This document shows positions 13,451 through 26,300 of a stretch of DNA of 64,000 bases, in pieces (position 1 is the first letter of the stretch; each line of letters starts with the position of its first letter). The DNA is from Isoetes taiwanensis. Taxonomy: Eukaryota; Streptophyta; Lycopodiopsida; Isoetales; Isoetaceae. The notes beneath the pieces were generated by a model. That model was not told the DNA's origin. It did not search any database and saw nothing but the letters and a program-made list of their open reading frames with translations. The stretch is from NCBI GenBank assembly GCA_021234155.1, contig JAJEKV010000020.1:2405275-2469274 (forward strand), given 5' to 3'. The position numbers and the translations under genes are program-made.

Positions 13451-13652
13451 TATTGTGAGGGAACGTCACTTGGTCCCCCTTTCAGGTGGGCCGGTGACCC
13501 ATTCCAGACAACATATTGTATGGGGAAACGTCACTTGATCCCCCTTTCCGGTGGACCGGTGATCCGCTCCCGGCTACCGTTGGTTGCAAGACCCCACTGT
13601 CCACACTAGAAAGGAGTCTCAAGTGACGTTCCCCCATACAATGTGTTGTCAG
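13451..13652. mobile_element. Small inverted-repeat (MITE-like) element
   Basis: 13,506-13,538 (GACAACATATTGTATGGGG, then AACGTCACTTG) is the near-perfect inverse of 13,618-13,651. A further partial direct copy of the GGAACGTCACTTGGTCCCCC motif sits at 13,462-13,482. Arms of about 33 bp enclose about 80 bp of GC-richer sequence. There is no coding capacity, so it is a non-autonomous TIR element or the scar of one. Confidence 0.6.
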
Positions 13653-14841
13653 ATCTCTTTCTTCTTCTTCCCCCTCTTCCCACTTTTTTTTTTTTAAAGG
13701 TGTGATATTTATATTTTATTTATAGTATATAAAGAACTGTATATAGCCAGCTTGGCAATAGGTCAAAAGGAAGTTTGATGGAAGTATTCAAAGCTAATAG
13801 TCACCAGATATCACAAAAACTATAAAGAAACCAACAGGCTGGAATATTTAGCTCTAAGTTCATTCCTATACACGTGATATGGTTGAAGCATCCTCTACCT
13901 CTTCTTCATCATTAGTGCGATGTCTTTAGCAGCTCCAAAGCATTTAACCTGAAGCTTATTTAAAAAACATGTGTTCAGATACTGTTTCAGGCGATTGTGA
14001 TCCTTATTGTTATGCATCTGTATGCACCGCTACTCTTGCACATTTTATCTGAAGAACCAGATGGCTTGTTTCTCCTCCCATCAAGCTTTAAGAATTTAAA
14101 ACTCAAAGATTTTCCCAACATCAACTGATAAAGTTCACAAAAAACAAGAATTGTTGAAGGAAAAAAGCACAATATCGAAGGAGTTGAAGGCAAGTTTTAG
14201 GAATTTTCTAATTTTCTGGCTTTAGGATGAGATATTAATGCATCTAAGAGATGGAATTATTCCACATCATTTCTAGCATGCTAAATAGAACAACATTTAA
14301 GCAAAGCAAATGCTGAAAAGACAAAAAAGAGAAAATTAATTAAGTGTTATACTTTGGATAAATCATGAGCATAACCTTACACAAAGCCCCCACTGTCCCT
14401 TTTGATTCGGCAATAAATACGACTTTTGCAGGGATTCAGATATATTGTTATAAAGGAAGGATAAATCCTTACAACTGGCCTAGACAACTGTCAAATAAAG
14501 GTAAAAGATCACCATAGGATTCTATTTCACTATTATCAGGGTTCATATGTATGCAATCCAATTTTGCAAAAAGTGAGCACATCATTAGACATTTTAAAGC
14601 ATGAGCTAACTTAACTCATATTTTAGGCTCTAAATAAAAAAGACCCACTAGATGATTTGACAAGGGCTTCAACCTGCATACCTTGGCTTTCAATAAGAAC
14701 AAATAGAAAAAGATTTACGTCGGATGCTTGCTCATTGCTTGCCTTAAGGTCCATGAAATATCAATATAATAAGAAAAGCAAACATGGATTGAGGTTGAAA
14801 CCTTATGATTGCCTCCAGAAGACAGACAGACACAACCGGTA
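13653..14841. other. No gene seen
   Basis: AT-rich sequence with a poly-T run at about 13,684-13,695. The short frames have no recognisable content. Confidence 0.45.
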
Positions 14842-17800
14842 CTTGTGAGTTCGTGTTCATAATACCAGTGGCAACCCTCTTTTTCTGGCCGCCTGTTATT
14901 TCCCTCACGCAGAGAGCACCTTCTATCGCAGCCACCCCGATGCGGATAGGATGGACCCTGATGTCGATCTATATGATGACATACAGCAGCACCAGCAGTT
15001 GGGTAGGCTCGTCCTTCTTGGAGATTTCAATGCACGGACAGGAGTAGAGCAGCCCATGCGACTGACCCCTCACGGCGATGTCCTCCCGGCTTCACGCCCC
15101 GAGAAGCAACCTGCCACGAGGATCGGATGATAGCCAGTCACTTTCGCTTTGGCGACGGTTGCTCTGCTATGTGGTATTTTTGACTTGATAATTTGCAATG
15201 GCTCATCCCAAAGGGCCCGATTCTCCATAAGTGCACATGCATGTGGACAATCGTGGGGAGGGTCTAGTGTGGTGGACTATGTGCTCAGTGGCGCGCAAGA
15301 TATGCATCTCATCACTTTCGTTCCGGGTGGGCACAGGCGGTCGGGATGAGGAGGTCGACTCGATCACCTCCCACTTTATTTGGACCTGGTTTGGCAAGCT
15401 GCCAAACCCCCACTATGCCAGCCCCTCGCCCGTCCTCGGTTGAGACTAGATTATGGCGGCGTGAGGACTACGCCGAGATGCTCATGGGCGCCCTCCCGGT
15501 AATTAAGCGGACCTCCACACTAGAAGCGTGACGGACCGGTGACTTCGCTATTACGGGATCTGGCGGACCGGGTGCTTTGGCAAACCCCCTCCCCGCCGCC
15601 AGTGGTCGCAGAACATTCCCGTAACCGATGGTTTGATGCGGTGTAAAGAACGCAAGTGGCAGCTCCATCACATTCGGATCCGTGTACCGCTTGGAAGGCC
15701 ACCACCGCGATCCGCGCCCATCTCCGGAAGGGAGAGACAAAGGCGGTACCCTTGCCCGTGCATCGGGGGAGATGTTCGGCCTCTTTGGACACTCATCCTC
15801 GAACCTTTTGCCTTGAGTGCTTCAAGGCCCAGCCCGACCTACGGGGGACATCACACGGGCGGTGGGAACAATACTTGCAACAGGCTCTATGACCCACCGG
15901 GGATGCGTGCGCCCATACCTCCACAGGATGGCCCCCCATTGGTTCTCGTGGAGGAGGATGTTGAGGAGGGCACCTTGGTGGCTAATGGGAAGGCAACCCC
16001 TCGATGGTATGCGCAGCCGAAGTTACTCAAATGGGCGAGGCAGGCCGCTTGTCGGTCCTCACTACCCCGTTCAACGAGCATTGCGGGGAAGGTCTCCCCG
16101 ACAATGGACCACAAGCGGGGTTGTTCCCATTCACAAAGGCGGGCGACCCACCTTTGTCCGGCCAATTATCGGACGATCATGGTCGGTTCGATATTTGCCA
16201 AACCGTTGGTATCGGCATTCTCGGCAGCGCTTGACCCGGCCAGGCGTAGGGTGGCAGATGTCGCGAGCCCTCACACACAGGCTTTTAGACCCTCGCCACT
16301 CAATGATTGACCATATCTTTACACTGCGCGCATCGATTGAAAACAAAATTTAATCATCGGCCGGGACTTGTATTGCTTGCTTTGTGGACTTCGAAGGCTT
16401 TTGATACGATTCCACAGGAAAAGCTATGGGCTAGAAGCTGCGTCAATCGGGCTCCGTTGCACGTGCGTAATGCCATATCACGAGGTTGTATGAGAGTTGT
16501 TTTGGCGGGGATGCACCGACGGGCCAAGCATTCACCGATGTAGTATCGGGTCCGGCAGGGTTGCCCCTCTCGCCAACACTTTTTGGCCTCTATATTGATC
16601 GATTAGAGCCATGGCTTACTGAGCATGGGGGGGATGGCATACGACTTTTGCACCAGATCATCTGCTGGCCCACACCCCAGAAGCTATGCAGTCTCACCTG
16701 GATGCCCTAGACAAATTTTGTCAGGCTACTGAGACATCTTGGCGTGAATCTGGCCAAGACCAGAGTGGTTCTCATATCCTCTTCACGTCACCCCATGCCT
16801 CCTGCACTCACATATCGGGGACGGCTGCGGGGCGTCACGCCCACCTACAAGTACCTAGGGGTGGAGTTCCCCTCCTCGCTCTGGCTGGGGGCGTCTATCC
16901 GCTTCTTGGGTGACAAAGAGGCCGAAAGCGCTTTATGCCATGCGTAAACAAATCACCGGCGAGCTCTATGATTGGGGCCATCGGTCACATCTGTTCCGGG
17001 CCTTTGGTCGAACCCGGCCCTTCAGACGGAGTTGAGGTTTGGGGCCCGTCGTCTCTTTGGCGACCTGGAATGACTTGGGCAGTGTGCGAAGGCATTTTGG
17101 GCACGGGCACTTGGGGTGAAACCTTCAGTCCCCTATCGATTCTCTGCTGCAGAAATGGATTCTTGCAGCCGGTGGGCAGCCCCTTGATAGACACATCGTC
17201 TATTTTCGAAGTTGGTTACTATGGGTGATGCTCTCGGCTTACACCGTGGCAATGGGTCCGCAAATGGCTTAGGGCCCGTTGGAGGGGTAAGAGAGATCGG
17301 TGGTTCGCCAGATGGAACGTGGCGAGGAACCTGCAGTGCGTCGCGGACACCCCGGCCGGCCGATCGTGGCGACTACCGGGGAGTACCTAGACGCTTGTTT
17401 CCTTGGCAAGCTCACGGGATCCCGCTCTAGAGCAGTCAAAAGCGGCCCATTACAAAGGAGCACATCAACCCGTGTTAGCCCGGGCCCACAAATCTACCTG
17501 CGTTCCCAATGTCCCTAAAAAGTGCGACTCATTGCCTCCATTCGCACAGTGCCCACCATCTTCGCCGATCGAGGCAGGCGGTGGATTGGGGAGCCCCGCC
17601 AGACGAGCTCTGTCGCGTCTTTGTCAAACGAGTGCCATTGAGGATGAGTCTCACACTTTCGAGTTGCCCAAAGTTGATCGGATCCGGGCGAGATCACTCC
17701 CTTAAATGCGGCGGACTTGCCCTTACATTTGCTAATGAACACACCGTCAGTACGTGCCCTGGGGTCGTACATTCAGGAGGTACTGGACCTGCGAGGTCAC

Positions 17801-18066
17801 CTTTGCCCCCGCCTGGCTGCTCGCTGATTAGGCACTATGGGTGCGGTGCACGACTGTATATATTTGGGTGTTTCTGCATTTTATATGTTAGGACAGTTTG
17901 TCAGCAGGCTGATTGCTGCCACGGTTTTTCCCTCGAAAACCCTTCGGGGCGGGGGTTTTTTAATCCGGGCAGTAATCCGCTTGCTGCGTTTTTATATTGG
18001 GTCCCATAGACCGATTGGTCTCCGTGGACGATCAAAATACCTTCCTTCCTTCCTTCCTTCCTTCCT
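14842..18066 (+). mobile_element. LINE family 1, 5'-truncated, decayed
   Basis: A non-LTR retrotransposon copy that begins inside the apurinic endonuclease domain and runs to its 3' tail. Visible parts are endonuclease with LLGDFNARTG (about 15,000-15,045) and a later VVDYVLS segment, an IHKGG..RPI reverse-transcriptase entry block (about 16,120-16,170), VDF..AFDTIPQEKLW (about 16,385-16,430), VRQGCPLSPTLFGLYIDRL (about 16,550-16,605), then a C-terminal Cys/His knuckle region (about 17,480-17,680). The 3' UTR includes TCGGGGCGGGGGTTTTTTAA and GGTCTCCGTGGACGATC, ending in (TTCC)n at 18,036-18,066. Reading shifts between all three frames many times, with several stops, so the copy is dead. The 5' third, including any ORF1, is missing. 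Long frames on the other strand here (for example 15,887-16,165 minus) are shadows. Confidence 0.9.
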
Positions 18067-19642
18067 TTTGTTGGTATCCCATAAGTTTTTAAAGTGGATG
18101 AAGTTAGTAAAAGTAATTATCTTGCTTTGTTTTACAAATCGATTATGTGGAGAAGCCGTATGTTTGCAGATTGAATTGTCCTACACTGGGTATTCTGCCG
18201 AGTCATTTTCGTGTGATATGCTTCTATCCAGGGCATTTGGAGAAACCACTTGTTCTTTTTTGACGCATTTATATCACTAGGGTATCAAAGAGTGACATTC
18301 ATGTCATAAATAGTAACCTTTTATAAACGAATAAAATCATATGAAAATAAAAAGGGCTTCATGATTTTGAGAATCCGCCATCCAAAACCCTTAAAACCTT
18401 AAGAAATCAACCTTTAAAGAAGACTTTAAGAAATCAAACTTAAAATAAAACAAAAAAATGTCCTGTGACCATAATGGAGGAACCCAATTCAACAAGGATA
18501 GATGTCAACATTTGAATGCGTGAAATGCTTTAAGTATAACAAAAGAAGTCTTGCTTTCACAAATCAAAGTAACGTGTGGTCCTCTGCAATAACCCCTTAG
18601 AATCATGTCAGCTATTTTTTGGAGATTGTACTATGGTTGAACCAAATATACATGCAAATTGTGGTTTGAATATGACAATTATATGTAAGTTTGAGAAATA
18701 TCCACATAATTGGCTTTTTCATCTGTCATACGGTTATGATGCTGTTCTGCTTTAAAGAACATGTAGATAGAGCACTACTCTTGCATTTCATTATCTAGTT
18801 CGACAGGAGGGGATAGCATTACGCCGATAAAAATGATAGATTTTTACAGTAATTCGACCCAGGCTACATTACGTACCTTTCTAACTTGTTAATTTGAGAT
18901 TTTCTAGTTTGGCTAAAAATATTTTAGATATTTATTTAAATCGATTTTCTAAGATTCTTAAGGATTCTAATCGCCAAGGAACTTCCTGATTTGTCAAAAT
19001 GTACAAAAATTATTAAGCATTTTGGTGGCATCGAAAATTGAGGACGTGTTTGCTCTTTCTTTTCCAAATTCTTGCGAAATGGCAATCCAGTGTGCATGTC
19101 GGATGAAGATGGGTATGAGTTCTAGCCATGAAATTTGAGATTCCCTTTTCTCATGGCTTTCTAAACCCCTAACAGATCTGTGCATATTGGAAGGGGATGT
19201 CCTACTTGCGTATGATCGCTTGCCTTGGTGCAAGAATTAGTTCCAAATATCATGTTTGAAATGCAAGAGCATGGTTCTTGAAGTTCAGAGGACGAAATCA
19301 GGGATGCCACAGGTGGATCTTGCCGAATTCCAAATTTAGAGAAAATTGAGGCCAACATTAAAACTACTATCTATCTATCTATCTATCATTCATCTAGGTA
19401 CGAATTATTGTTTTGATACTAGATCAGAGTTTGTTCGTATTATATTTTTGGATTTGAAGCATAATGTTGATGCTCCTATTTTGCTTGAACTCTGGCCATT
19501 TTTAAGAACAGTAGAGCTAAGGAGCGAAACAGGCATAGGCATCTGCTTTGGGTTTTTAAGCTCATAGATGCTGAGTTGAGTAGCTTCTTTTATGGTGAAC
19601 GAAATGATGTGCTTGATAGAACCTGCTGAGGTAAGCCTTTAG
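18067..19642. other. No gene seen; (CTAT)n microsatellite
   Basis: AT-rich intergenic sequence with a short tetranucleotide run at 19,368-19,388. The minus-strand frames near 18,994-19,358 have no recognised content. A TTTAG candidate target duplication for the next element lies at 19,638-19,642. Confidence 0.45.
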
Positions 19643-19663
19643 GGTAAAAGCATGAAAGGGTGT
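19643..19663 (+). repeat. Left terminal inverted repeat
   Basis: GGTAAAAGCATGAAAGGGTG plus T, directly followed by TACGTACATCGTAC. It pairs with the right end at 28,883-28,904 with one or two differences. Confidence 0.7.
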
Positions 19664-19959
19664 ACGTACATCGTACTGAATTGAAGGACGAATTTGTGCT
19701 TTTTTGGGGTACATTTTAGATGTACATCAAGATACTATGGTTTGTCGTTTTGTGTCAGATATGCAATGATTGCAAGATCATCCTTGACATTCCCCCTGAA
19801 ATTCTTGGTTAACCACCGAACCACCGAACCAATTCGAATGGATCCGTCCCTCCCTTTCCGAAATTCCCCCCTTTCACGGGGCCGAACAGAAGGGAATTCG
19901 AGGCAAACACATGCCAATTGAATCTACAAGAAATACAAATCAATTTCAATCTGTTCATG

Positions 19960-22900
19960 GAGGATGAGAATTCCAATGGAAGTGATGGTTCTAAGCGCAA
20001 GTATGCCGACATTGGCCAGTGTTATGCCACAAAACAAATAAAGAAGCGTGTTGACAGGTCGGTGGATTGCATCCTCAGTTGCTGGCAAACGCTTCGTCCA
20101 GATCAAAGATTAGTTTTTTGTGATCGTTTGTTGCAAGATGACAGGCTTTTTCTCTTTTTCAACACAGAATTGGAAATCCTTCCGAAGTTATTGTTATGAA
20201 ATCAATGATCAAAACTTGAAAGATGGGCTTCAAGAAGTAAAGTCTCCGCTAATAGCAAAGATAAATTGACCAAAACATTCAATCGTTATCAATGATTGTT
20301 GGAAAAAAGGAGATATAAACAAGAATGTTTCTTCAAAATTGCTAAAGATACGACCAAGAAATTTATCCAAAGCCGCAGCAAGAAGAAGGAAGATAATGTC
20401 ATTAAGTGGAGCAAATGTATGGGCTTTGGCGGGAGGATGCCAAGATCAAATAGAATCGATGATTCAATCAAATGTCGGGTTAAGTGAATTTTGGCTTGAC
20501 AATACCAAAGTTTCACCAAAGGTTAGAGATGTCATGAAGAGGAGAACACAAGCAATACAATACCTTGATATCTCACGGTTTGCTCTTGTAATTGAATCAA
20601 TTCAGTCTTGGAGTTTATGTTTTCTTCCAAAATTCTTTCATGACTTTCTTACAGTACATTCTAGTTACGTTCGAAAGTGACCCGTTAATGAATACACATG
20701 GTTTTCATGAAATGTATTGCATTTTACATTGTTTACATTTATACATTGTTTACATAGTAGCGAAATCTTGCGGTGATGTGCTATTAGGTACTTTTTAGAT
20801 GTACATCCATTAACACTTACATGTCCATGCAAATTTGCATTTACATGTACTTGAATATCAAAATTACATCATTTTACATTTTAGTGTACTTTCAGGTAAT
20901 GAAGCCAAACAAATCAGACATATGTACATTAGTTGTACTAATATTGTAACATTAATGTGATGTACTAATATTGGAACATTAATTAGATGTACATTGGATG
21001 TACATTGGATGTACATTGGATGTTCATTGAACTGTTGGTCGTACATTAGATGTACTGCTGTACATTAGATGTACATTAACAGATCAGTGGAACTGTTGGA
21101 TGGACATTTTATGTACATAGAACATACATTAATTGTACAATAATATAGTTCAATACTCTTTTGGCATCTGGTTGCCGACATCATTTTGCTAACATGGTCT
21201 TTAATGCTTTTGTTATTGCGGTCGAGCTTTATCAACGGTTTGTATATCGTAATCCCGATACCAAAATTAAGCCGACACGGTTCGAGTATCCAAACCCGAT
21301 TGCATAAGGAAATTGAAGGAGAGAAACACATGTTGTTGTGTCAAACATGAGCAAGCGGTCCGGTATGAAAAGGCCTTCAATGATATGAGGAGATCCCTAC
21401 ATGTTAATTGCACTTCTTTGTCTTTGTAGTGTCCGTGCATCCCAAAAAAACAATGGAGTATGTCAAGCAAACAAGAAAACTTTTGATAATGTTAGTATCT
21501 TGTGGAGGTCAACAGGTTTGCGAGAAATATGTGACGGATGAATGGCATAAACTAAAATGCATCAAAGGCGAATGTGATGAATGTGGAGTGAAGAAATTAG
21601 ACATCCGTCCAAACGAGGAAGATGGAATTCATAATGTGGACTGGCAAGTATATGCATATGTCAATGAGCCATCCAAAAAGGTACATCCGTAAGGCTTAGA
21701 TTAGTTGATCGAATGACAAAGCATCTGTTTTGTTAAAGAACATGAAAAATCAGCTTGCTAAGTTTACGATCATAACTTTACAAAGACACCGGCAGAGCAA
21801 AAAGCAGTTTAAAAGATGTGTTGAGAAACTCCCTGATAATAGTGTGTTGTCTCATTTGTTGACTTTGCGAGAGAACTACACATTGAAACCGAGGACGGCG
21901 TGCAATCCGAGCATTGGAATCCCGATCAAATTAGTATTTTGGTCCATATTTCAATGATGAAAATAGAAGGTAAGCTTAAAAAACAAAGCACATTTCTATG
22001 TTTCGGATGACAAAAAGCATGACACTCATTTTGTGCAACATGGTTTTAAATTACATTTGGGGTGGCTTAAGAATAATGGAGGTGGACACATAAACCTTCA
22101 TTATGTGTGGTCGGATGGTTGTGCATCTCAATTCAAATCAGACGGGGGCATGGTATGGAATCTGTAGATACCATGTTGAAAATAAAATTCGAAAGTGATA
22201 TGGAATTTCTTTGGATCCGGCCATGGGAAAGGCACACATGATGGCGAGGCTGGTATAGCAAAGTTGTGGCTTGAGAGCGGCGCAGAGAAAACAAAATGGC
22301 ATGCCGATGATAAAAGCGTCTGGCTTGGCTTGTGCGGTTTTAAGGGCCAAGGAATCGGATTGTGAAAGGGTGTTTTGGGAGGTTGGAAAAACATGTGAAA
22401 CAGGGCGACAAGCATTCAATTGCAAGACTTTACCCGTACTCGCCAGATACATTACGTGTCAACTATAAACCCAAAGAGATCCAACAAAGTTGCTATCGCG
22501 AGACCACTCTCGTGCTTTTGTGATGCTTGCATTAACTTCAATTGGTTGAATTGTGAGAACATTAAACATTGTGGAGAATGGTCTCTAAAAAGTTTGGAGC
22601 CCACGCATCATATTGCCTCTCGTGTTGTGATGTGGATGTTTTGTATCTGAGAGGGCGAGGTGGTTTAGATGACACCAGTAGCTGTTTCGGATGTATTTGT
22701 GTCTTTTGCAGCACCGCACAAATGTGGAAGGTGTTTCATACTATGTTCTCATGTGCACCGGGGAAAAGCATGCATTGGAAGAAGATTCAATTGATGATTA
22801 TAGAAATGAATACTCTGGCGGCACTAGTGTCATTGAAGGACAATATTATGAACTAATCCCGGCTGCCACAATAAGTATAAACTGCTTCCTACTAAGAATG

Positions 22901-23046
22901 TTTTGGTACCGCAGAATGCGTGATTGGGGTTCGAATCCCATTCAAGAAAGTAAAACACAAAATTTGAAGGGGGCAAGCCTGACATTTCACTTGCGGATGA
23001 AGTCCATGAGACATTGTTATCACAACTTCCAAAGAATTGTAGATGA
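19960..23046 (+). pseudogene. Transposase-like gene (WSDGCAxQFKS family), decayed
   Basis: I recognise a plant protein family, usually annotated only as uncharacterised, with transposase-like layout. Blocks in order: acidic start MEDENSNGSDGSKRKY (19,960); AARRRKI..NVWALAGG (about 20,375-20,450); VSPKVRDVMKRR (about 20,510-20,545); KKLDIRPNEEDG (about 21,592-21,630); ENYTLKP (about 21,870); YVSDDKKHDTHFVQH (about 21,993); YVWSDGCASQFKS (about 22,100-22,138), whose Asp residues are plausible catalytic carboxylates; FGSGHGKGTHDG (about 22,208-22,243); RPLSCFCDAC (about 22,503); a C-terminus LPKNCR then stop at 23,046. Blocks sit in different frames. A shift follows the first block near 20,185 and another follows ENYTLKPRTA near 21,900, and several stops separate later blocks. 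Some gaps could be introns, notably 20,690-21,150. A catalytic role is inferred, not shown. Confidence 0.6.
20690..21150. repeat. TGTACAT-rich tract inside the transposon
   Basis: TGTACAT or its one-base variants occur at very short intervals, densest at 20,930-21,130, including three consecutive copies of an 11-bp unit like GATGTACATTG. The core TGTACA is self-complementary. Similar clusters lie at 23,130-23,200 and 26,930-27,310, all inside the 9.26-kb element and absent from its flanks. Confidence 0.8.
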
Positions 23047-23129
23047 CATGGACTAAGTCGACCTCGTAGTACTTTCCTAAAATATTGTAATACTTTGTTA
23101 TAAGAACTCAAGAACCGGACTACTTGAAG

Positions 23130-23200
23130 TGCATTATGTACATCAATGTACATAAGATGTACAACAGATGTACATCTTATGTACATCTGTTGTACATTCC
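23130..23200. repeat. TGTACAT cluster between the convergent genes
   Basis: At least five TGTACAT-type motifs in about 70 bp, arranged partly as inverted pairs (for example GATGTACATC..TTATGTACATC), in the gap between the 3' ends of the two genes. Confidence 0.75.
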
Positions 23201-23389
23201 AGAAATATTATAAAAATTTGTTAAGTGTAAGTTGATTAGAATTGAACACAAGAAAGTTGAATTGCATAAACACTAAAAATGGTTTCAGTCATGGCAAAGA
23301 TAAGAAATGGACAGGTTTTCATGTACAAATGGTTGATATATTTATATTGTGGACATAAATATAACACACCCGAAAATGAGCATGGCTCA

Positions 23390-26300
23390 TAATTCATGAC
23401 CAAGCTTCAAAATGTCAGTAGGAGCCTGATATCTTATGACTATTGCATCATGTCTTCCAGCCTGCCGAGAGGCTGAAGAGATATCCTCTAAAGCAGTAGT
23501 CCATGCGGTTTCTATAGCACGTGCCACTAGCAAACCTTTCCATCCTACATGGCCTGCATCTTCCAGGACACGTGCCTTCCCCCAAGGGTTGTGCAACAAG
23601 TGATTTGCTGCCAATATACCTTTCATGGTTGCTCGTTCCTCATAATTTTCAATTTGCTCAACCTTTTCCCAAAGTTCAGGAACAGCAGTATAGAGGCGAT
23701 AATCGGTCCCCAACCCTATGTACTTGCAGCTTGTGTTGGTTTGTATTACCTCACGGGTGCGTGAACTCTATCTCTTAGTTTCTTAATAGTCTTTTGTGTT
23801 TCAGTCCATTCATCTACAAAGCAAATGAAGATCACTTAATTATGTATACACACTCATAATTGTACCAATAAGAAAGACAGTAAGAATAGAGTACTCAAGT
23901 GCAATGAACAAAAACTTTGATACATATATTCATAACATTTGAATTTGTACATCAGTCAAAGTCTGTACCAACAATGGGCCAGTCGAGAGGCCAATAACAT
24001 GATGGCAGTTTCTCCATTCCTTGCTCCGTATATTGACTAAATTTAGGCAAAGAGCACCCAAGTTGCTTTGCCATAGTTTGCCAACAAAATCTGTTCCACA
24101 CCTTTCGATATGCCATCTGGCCGCATTAGTCATTGGATGCTCTTTCACATAAACTATACCATCTTGACCATTTTGAATCCATTAAGCTATGGAATGAGCT
24201 CCATGACAAGCAATCATCACCGACTAATATCGGTTGTCCAAGAGAAAGGACATATGTAGCTTCCTACGAGGATTCAAAGTGGATTTGTATCTTTCGTCGT
24301 CGATCGAATCGTGTATGTCCATAGTACTCTGGGTACTCTTTCCATACCACGACTAATGGTTTCACAAACAACCCCTTTTGAGGTTCGAGAGGGTGTTTGT
24401 GTGGCGTAGTCCAACAACGCTCCCGGGTGTAAACAAACTTCACTTTATGGAAAAAGCATCACAAATATGTTCCACAATTGGTTGAAGATTTTTAGAAGTG
24501 AGTGAAGACCAGATGGCAACATCAAACCCTTCTCTTACAAATGCTAACAGTGATGCTAACCCTGGCCTGCAGAAAAAAACTGTTTCCTATATTAAATTGA
24601 AGCTCATCTTTACGGATCGTTGGTATCTTGAGTTAATATTTTCATTCTTGTGCACACTCTTGCCCAACACAGAATTTAAGTCAAAGATAACGAGCTTTCT
24701 CCCTGAATTAGATGATTCACCTGTCAGCAAGAAAACACTTGAGATTCACAATTTATAATTACATTTCAGACACACAATTGAGAAAACACATTGATAATTA
24801 CACGATTGTTATTTGCACAGGTGTAAGTGAGACAAATAAATTAATTTTTCATTACTTATTGAGTACAAAAGAAGCTCGGAGCATGGCTCATACAAAACTG
24901 TAATTTACAAACAAGTCAAAGGGACTATCTACCCCTGTAGGAACAACTGCTTGTATATTCATCTCGCCTTCTACAATTAATGCCTCCATTAGATGATCCC
25001 TCCGTGACTTGGCATAGGCATCAGTGAACCAACTGGGTGTCATCTGCATGGTGCACAAGTATTAGAGGACTATACCAACAAATAACTAATAGGAAAATAA
25101 CATGTTCTACTTACAAAAATGGAGCTTGGCTGTGCATCAACCACGGCATCTATGAATTTGTGCATGTAAGCCACAATGTACATGCAAGGGTTGCTGGTAC
25201 TAGTTTCTGGCATTTTAGAACAGAACACAGGAGCATCAAAGTTCTTCCTACCATGGTTTAAGCTATTGGATCCGAGCATCATGTTATTGATCACAAGCTT
25301 ATGAAACCTGCAAAATTGCAATGTGAGAATAAATCAAGCATAAGAAATTGCAATATGAGAATAATCAAATCATAAAAACAAAACAGAAACTCATACTTAC
25401 TTCTGGACCACTTTAGCATCGGGTACATAGGCTTTGACAGGAGAGAGGATCTGTATACTTGGGCTAGCTATAGATGGAAAAGAGCTTTTCATTGGACCAG
25501 CAAGCACAAGTATTGCCAATGCCACATTTGGGCCTTGCGTAATGGAACAAATATGTATTGGCATCTTGCAATCAAAATGCCATCCAGCCCTTCCTTTATG
25601 TTAGTGTTACGTGCATCCCCCCCCATTCTTGAGGGAATTCACAAAATTCGGAAGGTGTCCGGTCGAACCGTAAAAACTTGTGTTTCCAATCGGATGGAAG
25701 ATCTGCTACAAAGGTACACGCACACAAATCCGATTACATATTAATACATAAGATGAGTGACTTAGGGAATGAAATAACATAAATATGTTGAAATGCTAGC
25801 CTACCTCCCATAGACATCTACCATCTTAGAGGTCAAGTCCGACTTCCAGTAGAACTTCGTCAACATCACTTTGAAAGATAGAGGGTGCGGGCTTAGGAGG
25901 ACAAATCCCTATAAGGAGTGAATGGAACCAACCTTTTCCGGTCGGTTCACTAAACGTACAAGGAAACAACAAAGATTAGCAAAAGAATATATCTATTGTA
26001 ATCAATTGTATATTACTCACCTTGTAAATTCATCACCTGCTTCAGCATCTTCTGAGGACTGCTGCACCTTATTTGTTATCACATCAATATTTGCTTGTAG
26101 ATCCTCTTCCTCTTCCGGTTCCGACTCAGAAGGATCAGGATCAGCTTCCTTCACGGCCTGTGATCGTGTCCTATGTACAAAAAAAATGTGGTTAATTACC
26201 ATAAATCTGAGATGTTTAACAAAATTAGTTCATCTTGGACATACCTCTTTCTAGGTGGTGGTGGCACTTTTTTGCCTGGAGATTTTCTTTTCGGAGGACA

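Noticed and set aside
15633-16310. Plus-strand open frame of 225 codons as an independent gene
   Set aside because: It lies inside the decayed LINE and has no domain. The LINE protein's blocks explain the region.
20690-21150. TGTACAT tract as a plain microsatellite
   Set aside because: The motif is interspersed at variable distances and recurs in several separate places within one element. Only a few stretches are truly tandem.
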